Source of the DNA: Candidatus Streptomyces philanthi | Lineage (GTDB): Bacteria; Actinomycetota; Actinomycetes; Streptomycetales; Streptomycetaceae | Direction: 5' to 3' | Assembly (NCBI GenBank): GCA_018114805.1 | Contig: CP073042.1 | Location: forward strand, 4,526,001-4,590,000 | DNA length: 64,000 nt | Shown: piece by piece, positions 1 to 9,343 of the stretch | Layout: the number at the start of each line of letters is the position of its first letter | Position numbering within the stretch: position 1 is the stretch's first letter | Program-made: the position numbers and the translations under genes | The notes under the pieces: generated by a model | Database searches by the model: none | What the model saw: only the letters and a program-made list of their open reading frames with translations | Told to the model about the DNA's origin: nothing

Positions 1-720
1 GCCCTGCTCGAACTGTCGGCGCACTCGGAGACGTTGGTCGCGCCGGATGCCGGCGGGCCGGTCGAGCCGGGGCGGGCCGCGTCGCCCGGGGTGAGGTCAC
101 GCGGGGCCATGTCACGTGGGGCGTCGTCAGGGGGCGGGCCCGGTACCGGGGTGGTGGGGCTGTCCGCGGAGGAGCGGATCGAGCGGTTTCGGAGCACGTT
201 CTCACCGGAGGCGTACCGGCTGGCGGTCCGGCTCTCCGCGGTCCGCCCGCTGACCACGCCCGTCATGCACCTGGTCAGGTCGGCCGTGCTGCCCGAGGCG
301 TCCGCCGCCCAGGTGGCGGAGCTGCAACTCGGCGGCCTCCTCACCCAGGTCACCCCGGCCTCGCCGGCCGCCGCGCGCGTTCCGGAGGTCGAGGCGCTGA
401 CCCGCCGCCTGGCCCCGGCCGACGCCGCCCAGCCCGTCTACGACTTCGCCGACGGGGTGCGCGAACTTCTCTTCAGCGCTCTGGGCGTCGAGCGCTCCCT
501 CGAGATCGTCGAGGCGGTGGGCCGCGCCCTGGCCCCGTACCTGGGCAGCCTGCCCGACTTCCCCGCCCTGATGGCCGACCCGGAGGGCCTGCTGCGCCTC
601 AAGGGCACCGCCCGGGCGTTCGCCGTGCTCGTGGGCCCGGTCTGCGAGCGGCTCGGCCTCCCGGCGACCGCGTCCGGCCCCGCCCTCCGCACCGAGGCCG
701 CCGCTGTCCGGACCGACCTC
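1..720 (+). CDS. SAV_2336-like domain protein, 5' end outside the window
   Basis: The reading frame is already open at base 1, so the gene starts upstream. The recognisable part runs from about base 160 (AEERIERFRSTFSPEAYRLA) to about 690 and contains the pattern of SAV_2336 N-terminal-related proteins: a conserved helical start, VMHLVRSAVLPEA, an LGGLL segment, then YDFADGVRELL and a PDFPALMADPEGLL tail. The function of this family is not established; such proteins often sit beside AAA ATPases in Streptomyces, which is known of the family and not visible here. The 3' end is unclear: this frame has no stop until 1569, and the proline-rich coding sense seems to move to another frame near 650-780. 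The gene may therefore have been fused to the next one, or its stop may have been lost by an indel. Confidence 0.55.
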
Positions 721-778
721 CCCGCGCTCGGGGCGCACTCCTCCCTACACGCGCGCGCCCTTCGGACCGCGGCTTCCC

Positions 779-3700
779 GTGGCCGGGGCGACGCCGTCGG
801 ACGCGGCGACGCGCGGCCCGTACGACGCGGCCCCCACCGATCGGGCCCCGGTCGCTCCCGAAGTAGGCCGGGCCCGGCCCCCCGGCGGGCCTCAGCCACG
901 GCCCGACGGGGCGGACGGGCCGCCGCCGGACGGGGTGGGCCAGCCGCCACCGCCGTTCGTCGAGCCGGTACGGGCCGACCGGTTGCGCTTCGAACTGCTC
1001 GGCCCCGTGCGCGCCTGGCGCGACGACGTCGAGGTGTCCCCCCGCTGGCCCCGCCAGCAGACGCTGCTGTGCCTGCTGCTGCTCCGCAAGGGGCGCGCGG
1101 TCACCGTGCACGAGGCCGCGACGGCGCTGTGGGGCGCCCAACAGCCGGCGCAGACACCGGCCGTCATCCACAGGCTACGTGGCCCAGCTCCGCCGCACCG
1201 TGGGGGCGGGCGTCCTGCGCGGCGCCGGCCCGGACGGCTACGCACTGGACGGCGACGTACGCACCGACGTCGGCGAGTTCCAGCTCCGGGAGGCGGCGGC
1301 CCAGGCGCTGCGGCACGGGGACACGTGCGCGGCGCGCGCCCTGCTCGGCGAGGTGCTGGAGCGGTTGCGGAGCGACCGGGAGCCGCTGGCACTGGTGCCG
1401 GGCCCGTTCGCCGCCGCCGAGCGCGCGCGGCTCACCGAGTGGCGGCTCGAACTCCAGGAACGCGCGCTGGGCCTGGACCTCGCCCTGGGCCGCGTCGACC
1501 AGAGTGTCCCCCAACTCGCCGCCCTGGTCGCGCGGCACCCGCTGCGCGAGCCGCTGCACCACCTGCTGATGACGGCGCTGCACCGCGCGGGGCGCACGGC
1601 CGAGGCCAACGCCGCCTACCGGAACTGCCATCGGCTGCTCTCCGACGAACTCGGCATGGAGCCCACGACCGAGGTGCAGGACCTGTACGAGCGCATCCTG
1701 CGCGGCGCCCACGTGCCCGCGCCTGACCCCCGCGCCCAGTGGCCCGGGGACCCGCCTCTCCGTCCAACTCCCCGCGCCACCGGCCCACTTCGTCGGCCGC
1801 GAGGCGGACCTCGCCGAGCTGCGGGGCGCGCTGCGCGGAACCGGGCACACGGCGCCGGTCTGCTGCATCGGCGGGCTGGGCGGCATCGGCAAGACCGCGC
1901 TCGCCCTGGCCGCCGCGCACGAACTCGCCCCGCCTTCCCGGACGGGCGGCTCTTCGTGGACCTGCACGGTGGCAAACGCGGCAGGCCCGCCATCGGCCGC
2001 GTCCTGGAGGCCCTGCTGCTTGCCCTGGGGGCCGCGCCGGACGACATCCCGTACGGCACGCGGGCGTGCCGTGCGCGTTACCAGGCGATGCTGGAGGGGC
2101 GGCGGGTGCTCGTGGTCATCGACCGGGCGCACGGCTGGGCGCAGGCGGCGCCGCTGCTGCTGGACGCCCCCGGCTGCGCCGCCATCGTCACCAGCCGCAG
2201 GACGCACGCCGCGCCGGAGCGGGTGCCGTGGGTGGCGCTGCGCGAGTTCAGCCAGCGCGAGGGGCTGGACTTCCTGGCGCGCCTGCTCGGGCGCGCGCGG
2301 GTGGTCCAGGACGCCAACGGGGCGCACCGGCTGTTCCGGTACTGCGGCGGGTTGCCGCTGGCCCTGCGCATCGCCGGCGAGCTGGTGCGCCGGCAGCACC
2401 AGCGCTTCCCCTGGCCCCTGACCCGGCTGGCCGACCGGCTCGCGGCCCCCGCGCACCGGTTGACCGGGCTGCGCGTCGGCGACCTATCGATCAGCGCCGG
2501 CTTCGAGCAGACCTTCCGCCGGTTGAACACGGAGCGACAACGCGCCTTCTGCCTGCTATCCGTGCTCGACCACGACGAGGTCAGCCGGTTCAGTTCGGCA
2601 GCGCTGCTCGACCGTACGCAGCTCCTGGCGGAGGACCTGCTGGACGCGCTCGCCTCCGCGTCCCTGCTGCACCGCGAGGACCGCGACCGGTACCGCTTCA
2701 ACGCCCTGGCCCTGCTCTACGCCCAGCAGGAGCTGGCCAAGCACGGCTTCGGCGCGGCGGACACGCCGAGCAAGCACCTGGCGCGGCGTGAGAGCGACGC
2801 CGCCGTGCTGCGCCTGGCCGACCGCTACCTGGTCGCCGGCGCCGCCACGCTCCGCCACCTCGACCCGGGCGGCACCCTGCCCCGCCACCTGGCCTCCCAC
2901 GGCGCGCGGCTCGACCGGGCGGCGGCGCGCCACGTCTACCCCCCGGCGCGGTGGCTGCGCGACGAGGCGCCCCGGCTGCTGCGCGTGCTGCGCCGCGCCG
3001 CGCAGCCCGGCCGCGTCTCGGCGGGCCTGCTCCAGCGCCTGGCCGACCTGGCGCTGGCCGCCCCGGCGCTGGCCGACGACGAGGCGTACGCCCGGCACTT
3101 CACCGAGTGCGTCGAGGCCCTCTCCCTGCCGGCGAGCGGGACTCGTACCCAGGCGCTGCGGCAGCGCGCCCTGGCGGTGCTGGCCCACGCGCACAACAGG
3201 GCGGTCCGCTTCCCCGCGGCCGAGCGCGCGGCGGCGCAGGCGATGCACCAGTACGCGAACGCTGTGGGCCCGTCCGACCCCGTCGTCCGGGCGCTGGCCC
3301 CGCACGAGCGGGCCGCCGCCGTGTACAGCCTGGGCCGCCTGGCCGAGGCCGAGAAGCTCCTGGAACTGGCCGAGCGGGCCTACGAGAGCGACGACAACCT
3401 GTCCGGCCTGGCGCGGGTGTGGGCCGACCGGTCCCGTGTCCTCCTCTCGCGCGGCCGACCCGACCAGGCGCGCGAAGTCGCCGAGCACGCCCTGGACGTC
3501 GCGGAGCAGGCCGCGCGCGCCCCGTCCGACGCACCCGCCCCCTCGGTCGGCGCGCCCCCGACGAGGCGGGGCCTCGCGGTCGCGCACGCCGCCCACACCC
3601 TGGGCTGCGCGCTGACCGCCGGCGGACGCCCCTCGGACGCGCTGTCGGCGCTCCAGCGCGCGCTGGACCTCTTCGCGGGCGCCGGCCGGTACGTGGCCGA

Positions 3701-4034
3701 GGCCAGCACCCGCGCCAGGATCCCCGAGGCGCGGCTCGCCACGGGGGACACCGGCGCCGCGGTCGAACTGGCCAACCAGCCCGTCTCCACCTTCGACCGG
3801 CACGGCCGCTACTGGCGCCGCGCGGACGCCCTGGTGATCCTCGGCCGGGCCATGCGGCGCCAGGGCCGGCCCCGGGGCGCCCTGACCTGCTGGACGCAGG
3901 CGTTCGACGTCTACCAGACGCTGGGTGCCCGCGAGGCGGACACGGTCGCCGACCTGCTGGCCGACCTGCCGGCGGACGGCGCGACGGACCGGGCGTCGCG
4001 CCGGCGCGGGAGCGCGCGGTGTGAGCGGTATTAG
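779..4034 (+). pseudogene. SARP/AfsR-type regulator (BTAD, NB-ARC, TPR), broken by frameshifts
   Basis: The parts of an AfsR-like activator occur in order but in different frames. A winged-helix DNA-binding start (LRFELLGPVRAW) lies in frame 2 up to about 1170. The BTAD domain with LYERILRGAHVP follows in frame 3. The NB-ARC P-loop GGLGGIGKTAL lies in frame 1 at about 1780-1930. The rest of the ATPase (VLVVIDRAHG, YCGGLPLALRIA) and a TPR-rich C-terminus return to frame 3 and end with TAG at 4032-4034. At least three indels are therefore needed, near 1172, 1750 and 1935. SARP proteins activate secondary-metabolite or development genes. The start at 779 (GTG) is uncertain, because the frame is open further upstream. 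As written no full-length protein can be made. Confidence 0.75.
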
Positions 4035-4145
4035 GCGACGGGGAGCGGCGTTGGGCCCGCGCACGGCGGGTCGCGAGCCCACCCCGGGGACGCACGACCA
4101 CCGAGGCCGGGGGAGCGGGCCGCCTGACGACTGACGGAGGACACC

Positions 4146-4697
4146 ATGAGGAACGCAAGCCGACGCGGCGGCTACGGGGCCGTCGCCGACTGGCCATCGC
4201 GGCACGGCGCGCCGGACGGCGCGCGGACCACCGGTCTCCGGGGCCCCGTCGTCACCCACCCGGAGTCCAGGCCCTACGAGTACCCGGCGGGCGAGGTCTG
4301 CCCGTTCCGGGCCCGCGCCGAGTTCCCGGTCAGCGACCTGCGGCTGCGCACCTGGACCGACGGCGCCGGGCGCCCCGTGTTCGCCTTCGAGGACGGCCCC
4401 CTGGTGCTGCGCGCGACCAACCTGGACACCGGAAAGACGGTGGAGCGCGAGGTCTCGGGAACGGCGACCATCACCTACCCCGCCTACCCCCGTTCCGACG
4501 TCTACGTCTTGAGCGGCGACAACTGGGCGACGGGCTTCCACGCGCACGACCAGCCGGCCGGCAAGTGGCTCGTCAGCCGCGGTTACATGTCGGTGCGCAT
4601 CAGCCCCGCCGACGAGGGGACCGCGGGCACGGCGAAGAAGCTGCTGGGGCTGTACGGGCCGTACGAGGACCTCTGCGCGACCCTTGCCACCCCGTAG
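4146..4697 (+). CDS. Conserved protein of unknown function, 183 aa
   Basis: The ATG follows a good ribosome site (GGAGG, six bases upstream), which decides the start. The protein has no signal peptide or membrane segment. It has an apparently beta-rich middle (YEYPAGEVCPF, LVLRATNLDTGKTV, ATITYPAY) and a C-terminus ending LLGLYGPYEDLCATL. Similar secreted or cytosolic proteins of unknown role are common in actinomycetes, as I recall; I can name no domain. It lies 111 bases downstream of the broken SARP gene on the same strand and could be co-transcribed with it. The frame is intact. Confidence 0.7.
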   Translation: MRNASRRGGYGAVADWPSRHGAPDGARTTGLRGPVVTHPESRPYEYPAGEVCPFRARAEFPVSDLRLRTWTDGAGRPVFAFEDGPLVLRATNLDTGKTVEREVSGTATITYPAYPRSDVYVLSGDNWATGFHAHDQPAGKWLVSRGYMSVRISPADEGTAGTAKKLLGLYGPYEDLCATLATP

Positions 4698-4736
4698 GCG
4701 CGCCCCGACCCGGCATCCTGCCCCGTTGCCCCGTCG
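4697..4736 (+). repeat. 40-bp repeat, copy 1
   Basis: This stretch matches 7084-7123 at 39 of 40 positions. It starts right after the stop codon of the unknown protein and ends in CCCCGT-type units like those of the tandem array near 7.1 kb. The second copy likewise lies just after a stop codon. Confidence 0.85.
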
Positions 4737-4780
4737 TTGGGGGCGGCCGGTGGCTCGGCGTGGCGGACGCGGGTCAGGGG

Positions 4781-5627
4781 TCAGGCGCCCTGGTCGCGCA
4801 GGAACCCGGCGAGCGCGGCGGTCAGCTCGGCGGGGGCGTCCTCCTGGACCAGGTGGCCCGCGCCCTCGATGAGCCGCAGGCGCGCCCCGGGTACGAGTGC
4901 GGCCAACTCTTGCCCCTTGGCGACGGGAATCCACGCGTCGTGCCCCAGCACACCAGCACCGGCAACCGCAGCTCGCCGTACCTGCCCTGGATCTCGTCGG
5001 TGAACCGCTGGTCGTTCTGGGCGATCTGCCGGTAGAAGGCGGGCTGCCCCGCCGCGCCGCACCACGGAGCGACCAGGCGGTCGAGGACGTCCGGAAGCAG
5101 CCCGGGCGCGCTGGCGGAGGCGACGTACTCGCGGACCATCGCCCGGTGCAGGGCGGGCGGCAACCGCTCGAAGACTTCGGCGTGTTCGCCCAGCAGCCGG
5201 TATGTGGGCGAGCCCCACGGGGCCAGCGCCATCGCCCGGTAGGCGGCGCCGTGCAGCAGGTGGGCGCGGAGCGCGACGCAGCCGCCGAAGTCGTGCGCGA
5301 CGACGTACGGGGGGACGGGGCGGCGTCGGCCCCGTCACGCTCGTCGACGGGCAGGCCCCAGTGTGCCACCAACTCCGCGAACACGGCCGCCTACGCCGCC
5401 AGGGACACGTCCTGCCCCGCCCGCTGCTCGGACGTGCCGTACCCCGGCATGTCCCAGACCAGCACCCGGTACCGGTCGGCCAGGGCGCAGGCCACGCCGC
5501 GCCAGACGTACGAGGAGAACGGCGTGCCGTGCAGCAGCACGACCGGCGGCGCGCCGGGGTCACCCAGCTCCGCCCACCGCACGGCGCCGGAGGACGAGTG
5601 GAAGGTGCGGTCCAGGTCCCAGGTCAT
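4781..5627 (-). pseudogene. Alpha/beta hydrolase, broken by one stop and two frameshifts
   Basis: The N-terminal part reads MTWDLDRTFHSSSG and then VVLLHGTPFSSYVWRG (oxyanion-hole HG region) and VWDMPGYGTSEQ. An in-frame TAG at 5391-5393 stands where a homologue would have a codon such as CAG. The frame then continues as FAELVAHWGLPVDERDGADA, shifts near 5320 to the cap region (LPPALHRAMVREYVASA), and shifts again near 4945 to the C-terminal catalytic region HDAWIPVAKGQELA and GAGHLVQEDAP with the catalytic His. Start at the second ATG (5627): a TAGCAT box lies seven bases upstream and there is no ribosome site, so the transcript would be leaderless. Substrate unknown. Confidence 0.75.
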
Positions 5628-5640
5628 GACCGTAATGCTA
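5628..5640 (-). promoter_or_regulatory. -10 box TAGCAT for a leaderless hydrolase transcript
   Basis: On the minus strand TAGCAT (5640 to 5635) is followed by seven bases and then the ATG at 5627. No Shine-Dalgarno sequence is present. Confidence 0.45.
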
Positions 5641-5894
5641 AACACTCATGCCATAGGGCGTCGAGAACAACACGGCATCTACGCGAGCGCCGGCGTGGCC
5701 GGTCGCCTCCCCGCGCCGCCGGCCGCTCGGGCGACCACGTGTGCGCTCCGGGGCGCGGGCGGCGCAACCGAAGGATGCGCCGTTGCCCGGCCTCACCTGG
5801 AGCGACTGCGGATGCCCGCGGACGCGCCCGCGCGTGTTAGACGTGTTAGAACCGTGCGCCCCCACGCGCCTCTCGTGCACGCCGCCCCGGCTCG

Positions 5895-5909
5895 TAGAAT
5901 CGACGCATC
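5895..5909 (+). promoter_or_regulatory. -10 box TAGAAT upstream of cysteine desulfurase
   Basis: TAGAAT at 5895-5900 lies nine bases before the ATG at 5910. There is no purine-rich ribosome site, so the transcript should be leaderless or nearly so. Confidence 0.5.
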
Positions 5910-7079
5910 ATGGCCTACCTCGACCACGCCGCCACCACTCCGATGCTCCCGGAGGCGGTGCTGGCGATGACCGACCAGCTCGCCGTCACCGGCAACGCCT
6001 CCTCCCTCCACGCCGCGGGGCGGCGGGCGCGCCGCACCGTGGAGGAGTCCCGCGAGTCGCTCGCCGCCGCGCTGGGCGCCCGCCCCAGCGAGGTGGTGTT
6101 CACCGCGGGCGGCACCGAGGCCGACAACCTCGCCGTCAAGGGCCTCTACTGGGCCCGCCGCGCCGCCGACCCGGCCCGCACCCGCCTGCTCGCCAGCCCC
6201 GTCGAGCACCACGCCGTGCTCGACGCGGTGGACTGGCTCGCCACGCACGAGGGCGCGCGCGTGGAGTGGCTGCCGGTCGACGGGTACGGCAGGGTCAGCC
6301 CGGACGCGCTGCGCGAGGCCATCGCCCGCGACCCGTCGGACGTGGCGCTGGCCACCGTGATGTGGGCCAACAACGAGATCGGCACGATCATGCCGGTCGC
6401 CGAACTGGCCGAGGTGGCGGACGAGTTCGACGTCCCGCTGCACGCTGACGTGGTGCAGGCGTTCGGCCAGGTCGAAGTGGACTTCGCGGCCTCCGGGCTG
6501 GCCGCGATGACGGTCACCGGCCACAAGATCGGCGGCCCGTACGGGATCGGGGCGCTGCTCCTCGGCCGTTCGTACGCGCCCGTGCCGCTGCTGCACGGCG
6601 GCGGCCAGGAGCGGCACGTGCGCTCCGGCACGCTGGACGTGCCCGCCATAGCCTCGTTCGCGGTGGCCGGCGAACTGGCCGCCGCGCGCCGCGAGGAGTT
6701 CGCGCACGAGATCGGCGGGTTGCGGGACGCGCTCGTCGCGGCGGTCACGGAGGCCGTCCCGGACGCGGTGCTGGGCGGCGACCCGGACCCGGCGGGCCGA
6801 CTGCCCGCCAACGCGCACTTCTCCTTCCCCGGGTGCGAGGGCGACTCCCTGTTGCTGCTGCTCGACGCGCAGGGCATCGAGTGCTCGACGGGCTCCGCCT
6901 GCACCGCGGGCGTCGCGCAGCCCAGCCACGTGGTCCTCGCCACCGGCTCGCCCCCGGAACTGGCCCGTGGCACGCTGCGGTTCTCCCTCGGGCACACTTC
7001 CACGAAGGCGGACGTGGAGGCGGTGGCGGCGGCCATCGGCCCCGCCGTCGCCCGCGCCCGCACGGCGGGGCTCAGCTAG
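5910..7079 (+). CDS. Cysteine desulfurase (IscS/NifS class V aminotransferase)
   Basis: This PLP enzyme removes sulfur from cysteine and passes it on as a persulfide. The sequence begins MAYLDHAATTPM (substrate-binding start typical of the family). It has the PLP lysine in TGHKIGGP (Lys206) and the catalytic cysteine in STGSACTAG (Cys331), with RSGTLDVPAIASF between them. Length 389 aa is normal for the family. The next gene is mnmA, whose product needs exactly this sulfur, so the pair probably works on tRNA 2-thiouridine; supply to Fe-S clusters is also possible. The frame is intact. Start chosen from the promoter box at 5895. Confidence 0.92.
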   Translation: MAYLDHAATTPMLPEAVLAMTDQLAVTGNASSLHAAGRRARRTVEESRESLAAALGARPSEVVFTAGGTEADNLAVKGLYWARRAADPARTRLLASPVEHHAVLDAVDWLATHEGARVEWLPVDGYGRVSPDALREAIARDPSDVALATVMWANNEIGTIMPVAELAEVADEFDVPLHADVVQAFGQVEVDFAASGLAAMTVTGHKIGGPYGIGALLLGRSYAPVPLLHGGGQERHVRSGTLDVPAIASFAVAGELAAARREEFAHEIGGLRDALVAAVTEAVPDAVLGGDPDPAGRLPANAHFSFPGCEGDSLLLLLDAQGIECSTGSACTAGVAQPSHVVLATGSPPELARGTLRFSLGHTSTKADVEAVAAAIGPAVARARTAGLS

Positions 7080-7083
7080 CGAC

Positions 7084-7219
7084 GGCGCGCCCCGACCCGG
7101 CATCCTGCCCCGTCGCCCCGTCGCCCCGTCGCCCCGTCGCCCCGTCGCCCCGTCGCCCCGTCGCCCCGTCGCCCCGTCGCCCCGTCGCCCCGTCGCCCCG
7201 TCGCCTCGTCGCCCCCTCG
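7084..7219 (+). repeat. 40-bp repeat copy 2 running into a (CCCCGTCG)12 tandem array
   Basis: 7084-7123 repeats 4697-4736 with one mismatch. From 7108 the 8-base unit CCCCGTCG is repeated 12 times without error to 7203, followed by two imperfect units (CCTCGTCG, CCCCCTCG) to 7219. The array fills the gap between the cysteine desulfurase stop (7079) and mnmA. Its start inside the 40-bp repeat suggests that a short unit at the end of that repeat expanded by slippage. Confidence 0.92.
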
Positions 7220-7289
7220 CGGCGTGGGTGGGCGCCGGCGCGGAGCGCGGTGGGGGCGAATCGCGGCGACGTACCGGCTGGTGCACCCG

Positions 7290-7304
7290 TACCCTGGAAC
7301 GGCT
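7290..7304 (+). promoter_or_regulatory. -10 box TACCCT upstream of mnmA
   Basis: TACCCT at 7290-7295 lies nine bases before the ATG at 7305, without a ribosome site. This suggests that mnmA has its own near-leaderless transcript. Confidence 0.4.
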
Positions 7305-8504
7305 ATGACTGACTTCCCGGGCGCCCCCGATCCTTCCGCTCCGCGCGATGGCCGTCCCCTCCGTGTGCTCGCCGCGATGTCCGGCGGCGTCGACTCCGCC
7401 GTCGCCGCCGCGCGGGCCGCCGAGGCCGGGCACGAGGTGACCGGCGTGCACCTCGCGCTCTCCGCCAACCCGCAGTCGTTCCGCACCGGTGCGCGCGGCT
7501 GTTGCACCATCGAGGACTCGCGCGACGCGCGCCGTGCCGCCGACGTTATCGGCATCCCCTTCTACGTCTGGGACCTGGCCGAGCGGTTCCGGGAGGACGT
7601 GGTCGAGGACTTCGTCGCCGAGTACGCGGCGGGCCGCACGCCCAACCCCTGCCTGCGCTGCAACGAGAAGATCAAGTTTGCGGCGCTGCTCGACAAGGCG
7701 CTCGCGCTCGGCTTCGACGCCGTGTGCACGGGCCACTACGCCACCGTCGTCACCCGCGACGACGGCACCCGCGAACTGCACCGCGCCTCCGACCTCGCCA
7801 AGGACCAGAGCTACGTGCTCGGCGTCCTCGACGACCGGCAGCTCGCGCACGCGATGTTCCCCCTCGGCGATACCCTCACCACCAAGGACGAGATCCGTGC
7901 GGAGGCAGAGCGGTGCGGCCTCGCGGTTGCGAAGAAGCCCGACAGCCACGACATCTGCTTCATCGCCGACGGCGACACGCAGGGCTTCCTGGCCAAGCGG
8001 CTCGGCACGGCCGAGGGCGACATCGTCGACGAGGACGGCACGAAGCTGGGCACCCACGAGGGCGCGTACGGCTTCACCATCGGCCAGCGCAAGGGCCTGC
8101 GCCTCGGCGTCCCGGCCGCCGACGGTAAGCCACGCTACGTGCTCGACATCTCCCCGGTGAACAACACCGTCACGGTGGGCCCAGCCGGCGCACTCGACAT
8201 CGCCTCGCTCAGCGCGATCAAGCCCCGCTGGTGCGGCACCCCGCCGACCGGCCCCGGCAGGTACACCGCCCAGCTCCGCGCGCACGGCAGCGAGACGCCA
8301 GTCGCGGCGGAGCTGGTGGGCGACGTGCTGGAGGTACGGTTCGACGCGCCGGTACGGGGCGTGGCGCCGGGCCAGGCGATCGTGCTCTACGACGGCACGC
8401 GGGTGGTGGGTTCGGCGACGATCGCCCACACGGAGCGCGCGGCGGCCGGCGGCCACGGCGTCCGCCGACCCGGCGGCCTGAGCGTAGGCCGACCGGCGGC
8501 CTGA
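7305..8504 (+). CDS. mnmA: tRNA-specific 2-thiouridylase MnmA
   Basis: MnmA adds sulfur to U34 of the tRNAs for Lys, Glu and Gln, using ATP and a persulfide relay. The sequence shows the PP-loop AMSGGVDSAVAA near residue 25, the first catalytic cysteine in NPCLRCN (Cys116), TGHYATVV, and the second cysteine in SHDICFIADGD (Cys218). These are followed by the tRNA-binding GDIVDEDG and IGQRKGLRLG segments and a C-terminal beta barrel. Length is 399 aa. The frame is open further upstream to 7224, but the start MTDFPG at 7305 fits the promoter box and the family. It lies just after the cysteine desulfurase that likely supplies its sulfur. Confidence 0.95.
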   Translation: MTDFPGAPDPSAPRDGRPLRVLAAMSGGVDSAVAAARAAEAGHEVTGVHLALSANPQSFRTGARGCCTIEDSRDARRAADVIGIPFYVWDLAERFREDVVEDFVAEYAAGRTPNPCLRCNEKIKFAALLDKALALGFDAVCTGHYATVVTRDDGTRELHRASDLAKDQSYVLGVLDDRQLAHAMFPLGDTLTTKDEIRAEAERCGLAVAKKPDSHDICFIADGDTQGFLAKRLGTAEGDIVDEDGTKLGTHEGAYGFTIGQRKGLRLGVPAADGKPRYVLDISPVNNTVTVGPAGALDIASLSAIKPRWCGTPPTGPGRYTAQLRAHGSETPVAAELVGDVLEVRFDAPVRGVAPGQAIVLYDGTRVVGSATIAHTERAAAGGHGVRRPGGLSVGRPAA

Positions 8505-8682
8505 GCGCACGGCGCCCCGCCCCTGCCCTGCCGCCCCCGTGTCCCAGTTCCTCGGAAGCCCCATCCTCCCGCCCCGTACCGGCCGCACGGCGCGCCGTGC
8601 GGGGCAAAGACAGGGCCAGCCCGCCGGGCGGGCGGGGGGAACGGTCGGCCGGGCTTCGAACGCCGGCGCGGACGGGCTCTCG

Positions 8683-8695
8683 TACAGTGACGGGC
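8683..8695 (+). promoter_or_regulatory. -10 box TACAGT, leaderless start
   Basis: TACAGT at 8683-8688 is seven bases before the ATG at 8696 and no ribosome site is present. Confidence 0.5.
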
Positions 8696-9334
8696 ATGAA
8701 CATATGCGTCTTCTGCTCCGCCGCCGACCTCGACGAGCGCTACGTCACACCGGCCCGCGAGTTCGCCGAGCTGCTCGGCAAGGGCGGCCACACGCTGGTC
8801 TGGGGCGGCTCGGAGGCCGGCCTGATGAAGGTCATGGCCGACGGGGTGCAGGAGCACGGCGGGCGGCTGGTCGGCGTCTCGGTGGAGTTCCTCCGCGCCA
8901 AGGCGCGGCAGAACGCCGACGAGATGCTGATCACCAAGGACCTGGCCGAGCGCAAGGCACAGCTCCTCGCGCGCGCCGACGCGATCGTGATCATGGTGGG
9001 CGGCGCCGGCACGCTGGACGAGGCGACCGAGATCCTGGAGCTCAAGAAGCACGGCCTGCACACCAAGCCGGTGGTGCTGCTCAACGCGGCCGGTTTCTAC
9101 GACGGCCTCAAGCGGCAGCTCTAGCGGATGGAGCAGGAGGGCTTCCTGCCGGTTCCGCTCACCGATCTCGTCTTCTTCACCGAGGACGGGTTGGGCGCGC
9201 TGGCCTACCTGGAGGAGCAGGCGGGCGTCCAGCCGTGGCACACCCGGGCCGCCCACACACGGGGCCGCCCGCCGCCCCGCCCCGTCCCCCTCCGCGTCCC
9301 CCGGCCGCCCCGGTCACCCCGCAACCGTCGTTAG
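8696..9334 (+). pseudogene. LOG/TIGR00730-type Rossmann protein with premature TAG
   Basis: The protein begins MNICVFCSAADLDERY and has VWGGSEAGLMKVMADGV, NADEMLITKDLAERKAQLL and the nucleotide-binding VGGAGTLDEATEI, close to the PGGxGTxxE signature of LOG phosphoribohydrolases. These release a nucleobase from a nucleoside monophosphate. A TAG at 9122-9124 ends the frame at 142 aa, yet the same frame continues with EQEGFLPVPLTDLVFFTEDG, the normal end of the family (about 190 aa). The stop therefore interrupts the gene. The first 142 residues contain the active site, so some truncated product is possible. The tail after about 9240 is arginine- and proline-rich and unlike the family. Confidence 0.75.
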
Positions 9335-9343
9335 GATCGCGGC
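9332..9343 (+). promoter_or_regulatory. -10 box TAGGAT, leaderless start of the SDR gene
   Basis: TAGGAT at 9332-9337 is exactly six bases before the ATG at 9344, with no ribosome site. Confidence 0.5.

Noticed and set aside
2556..5384. 942-aa minus-strand frame opposite the SARP gene
   Set aside because: It is an antisense shadow with Arg/Gly/Pro-rich composition; only its first part (about 5320-5384) belongs to the alpha/beta hydrolase.
7108..7219. Tandem array as a CRISPR
   Set aside because: Units of 8 bases follow without spacers, so it is a minisatellite.
5793..8588. 931-aa minus-strand frame opposite cysteine desulfurase and mnmA
   Set aside because: It lies wholly opposite two well supported genes and has no family resemblance; high GC keeps it open.
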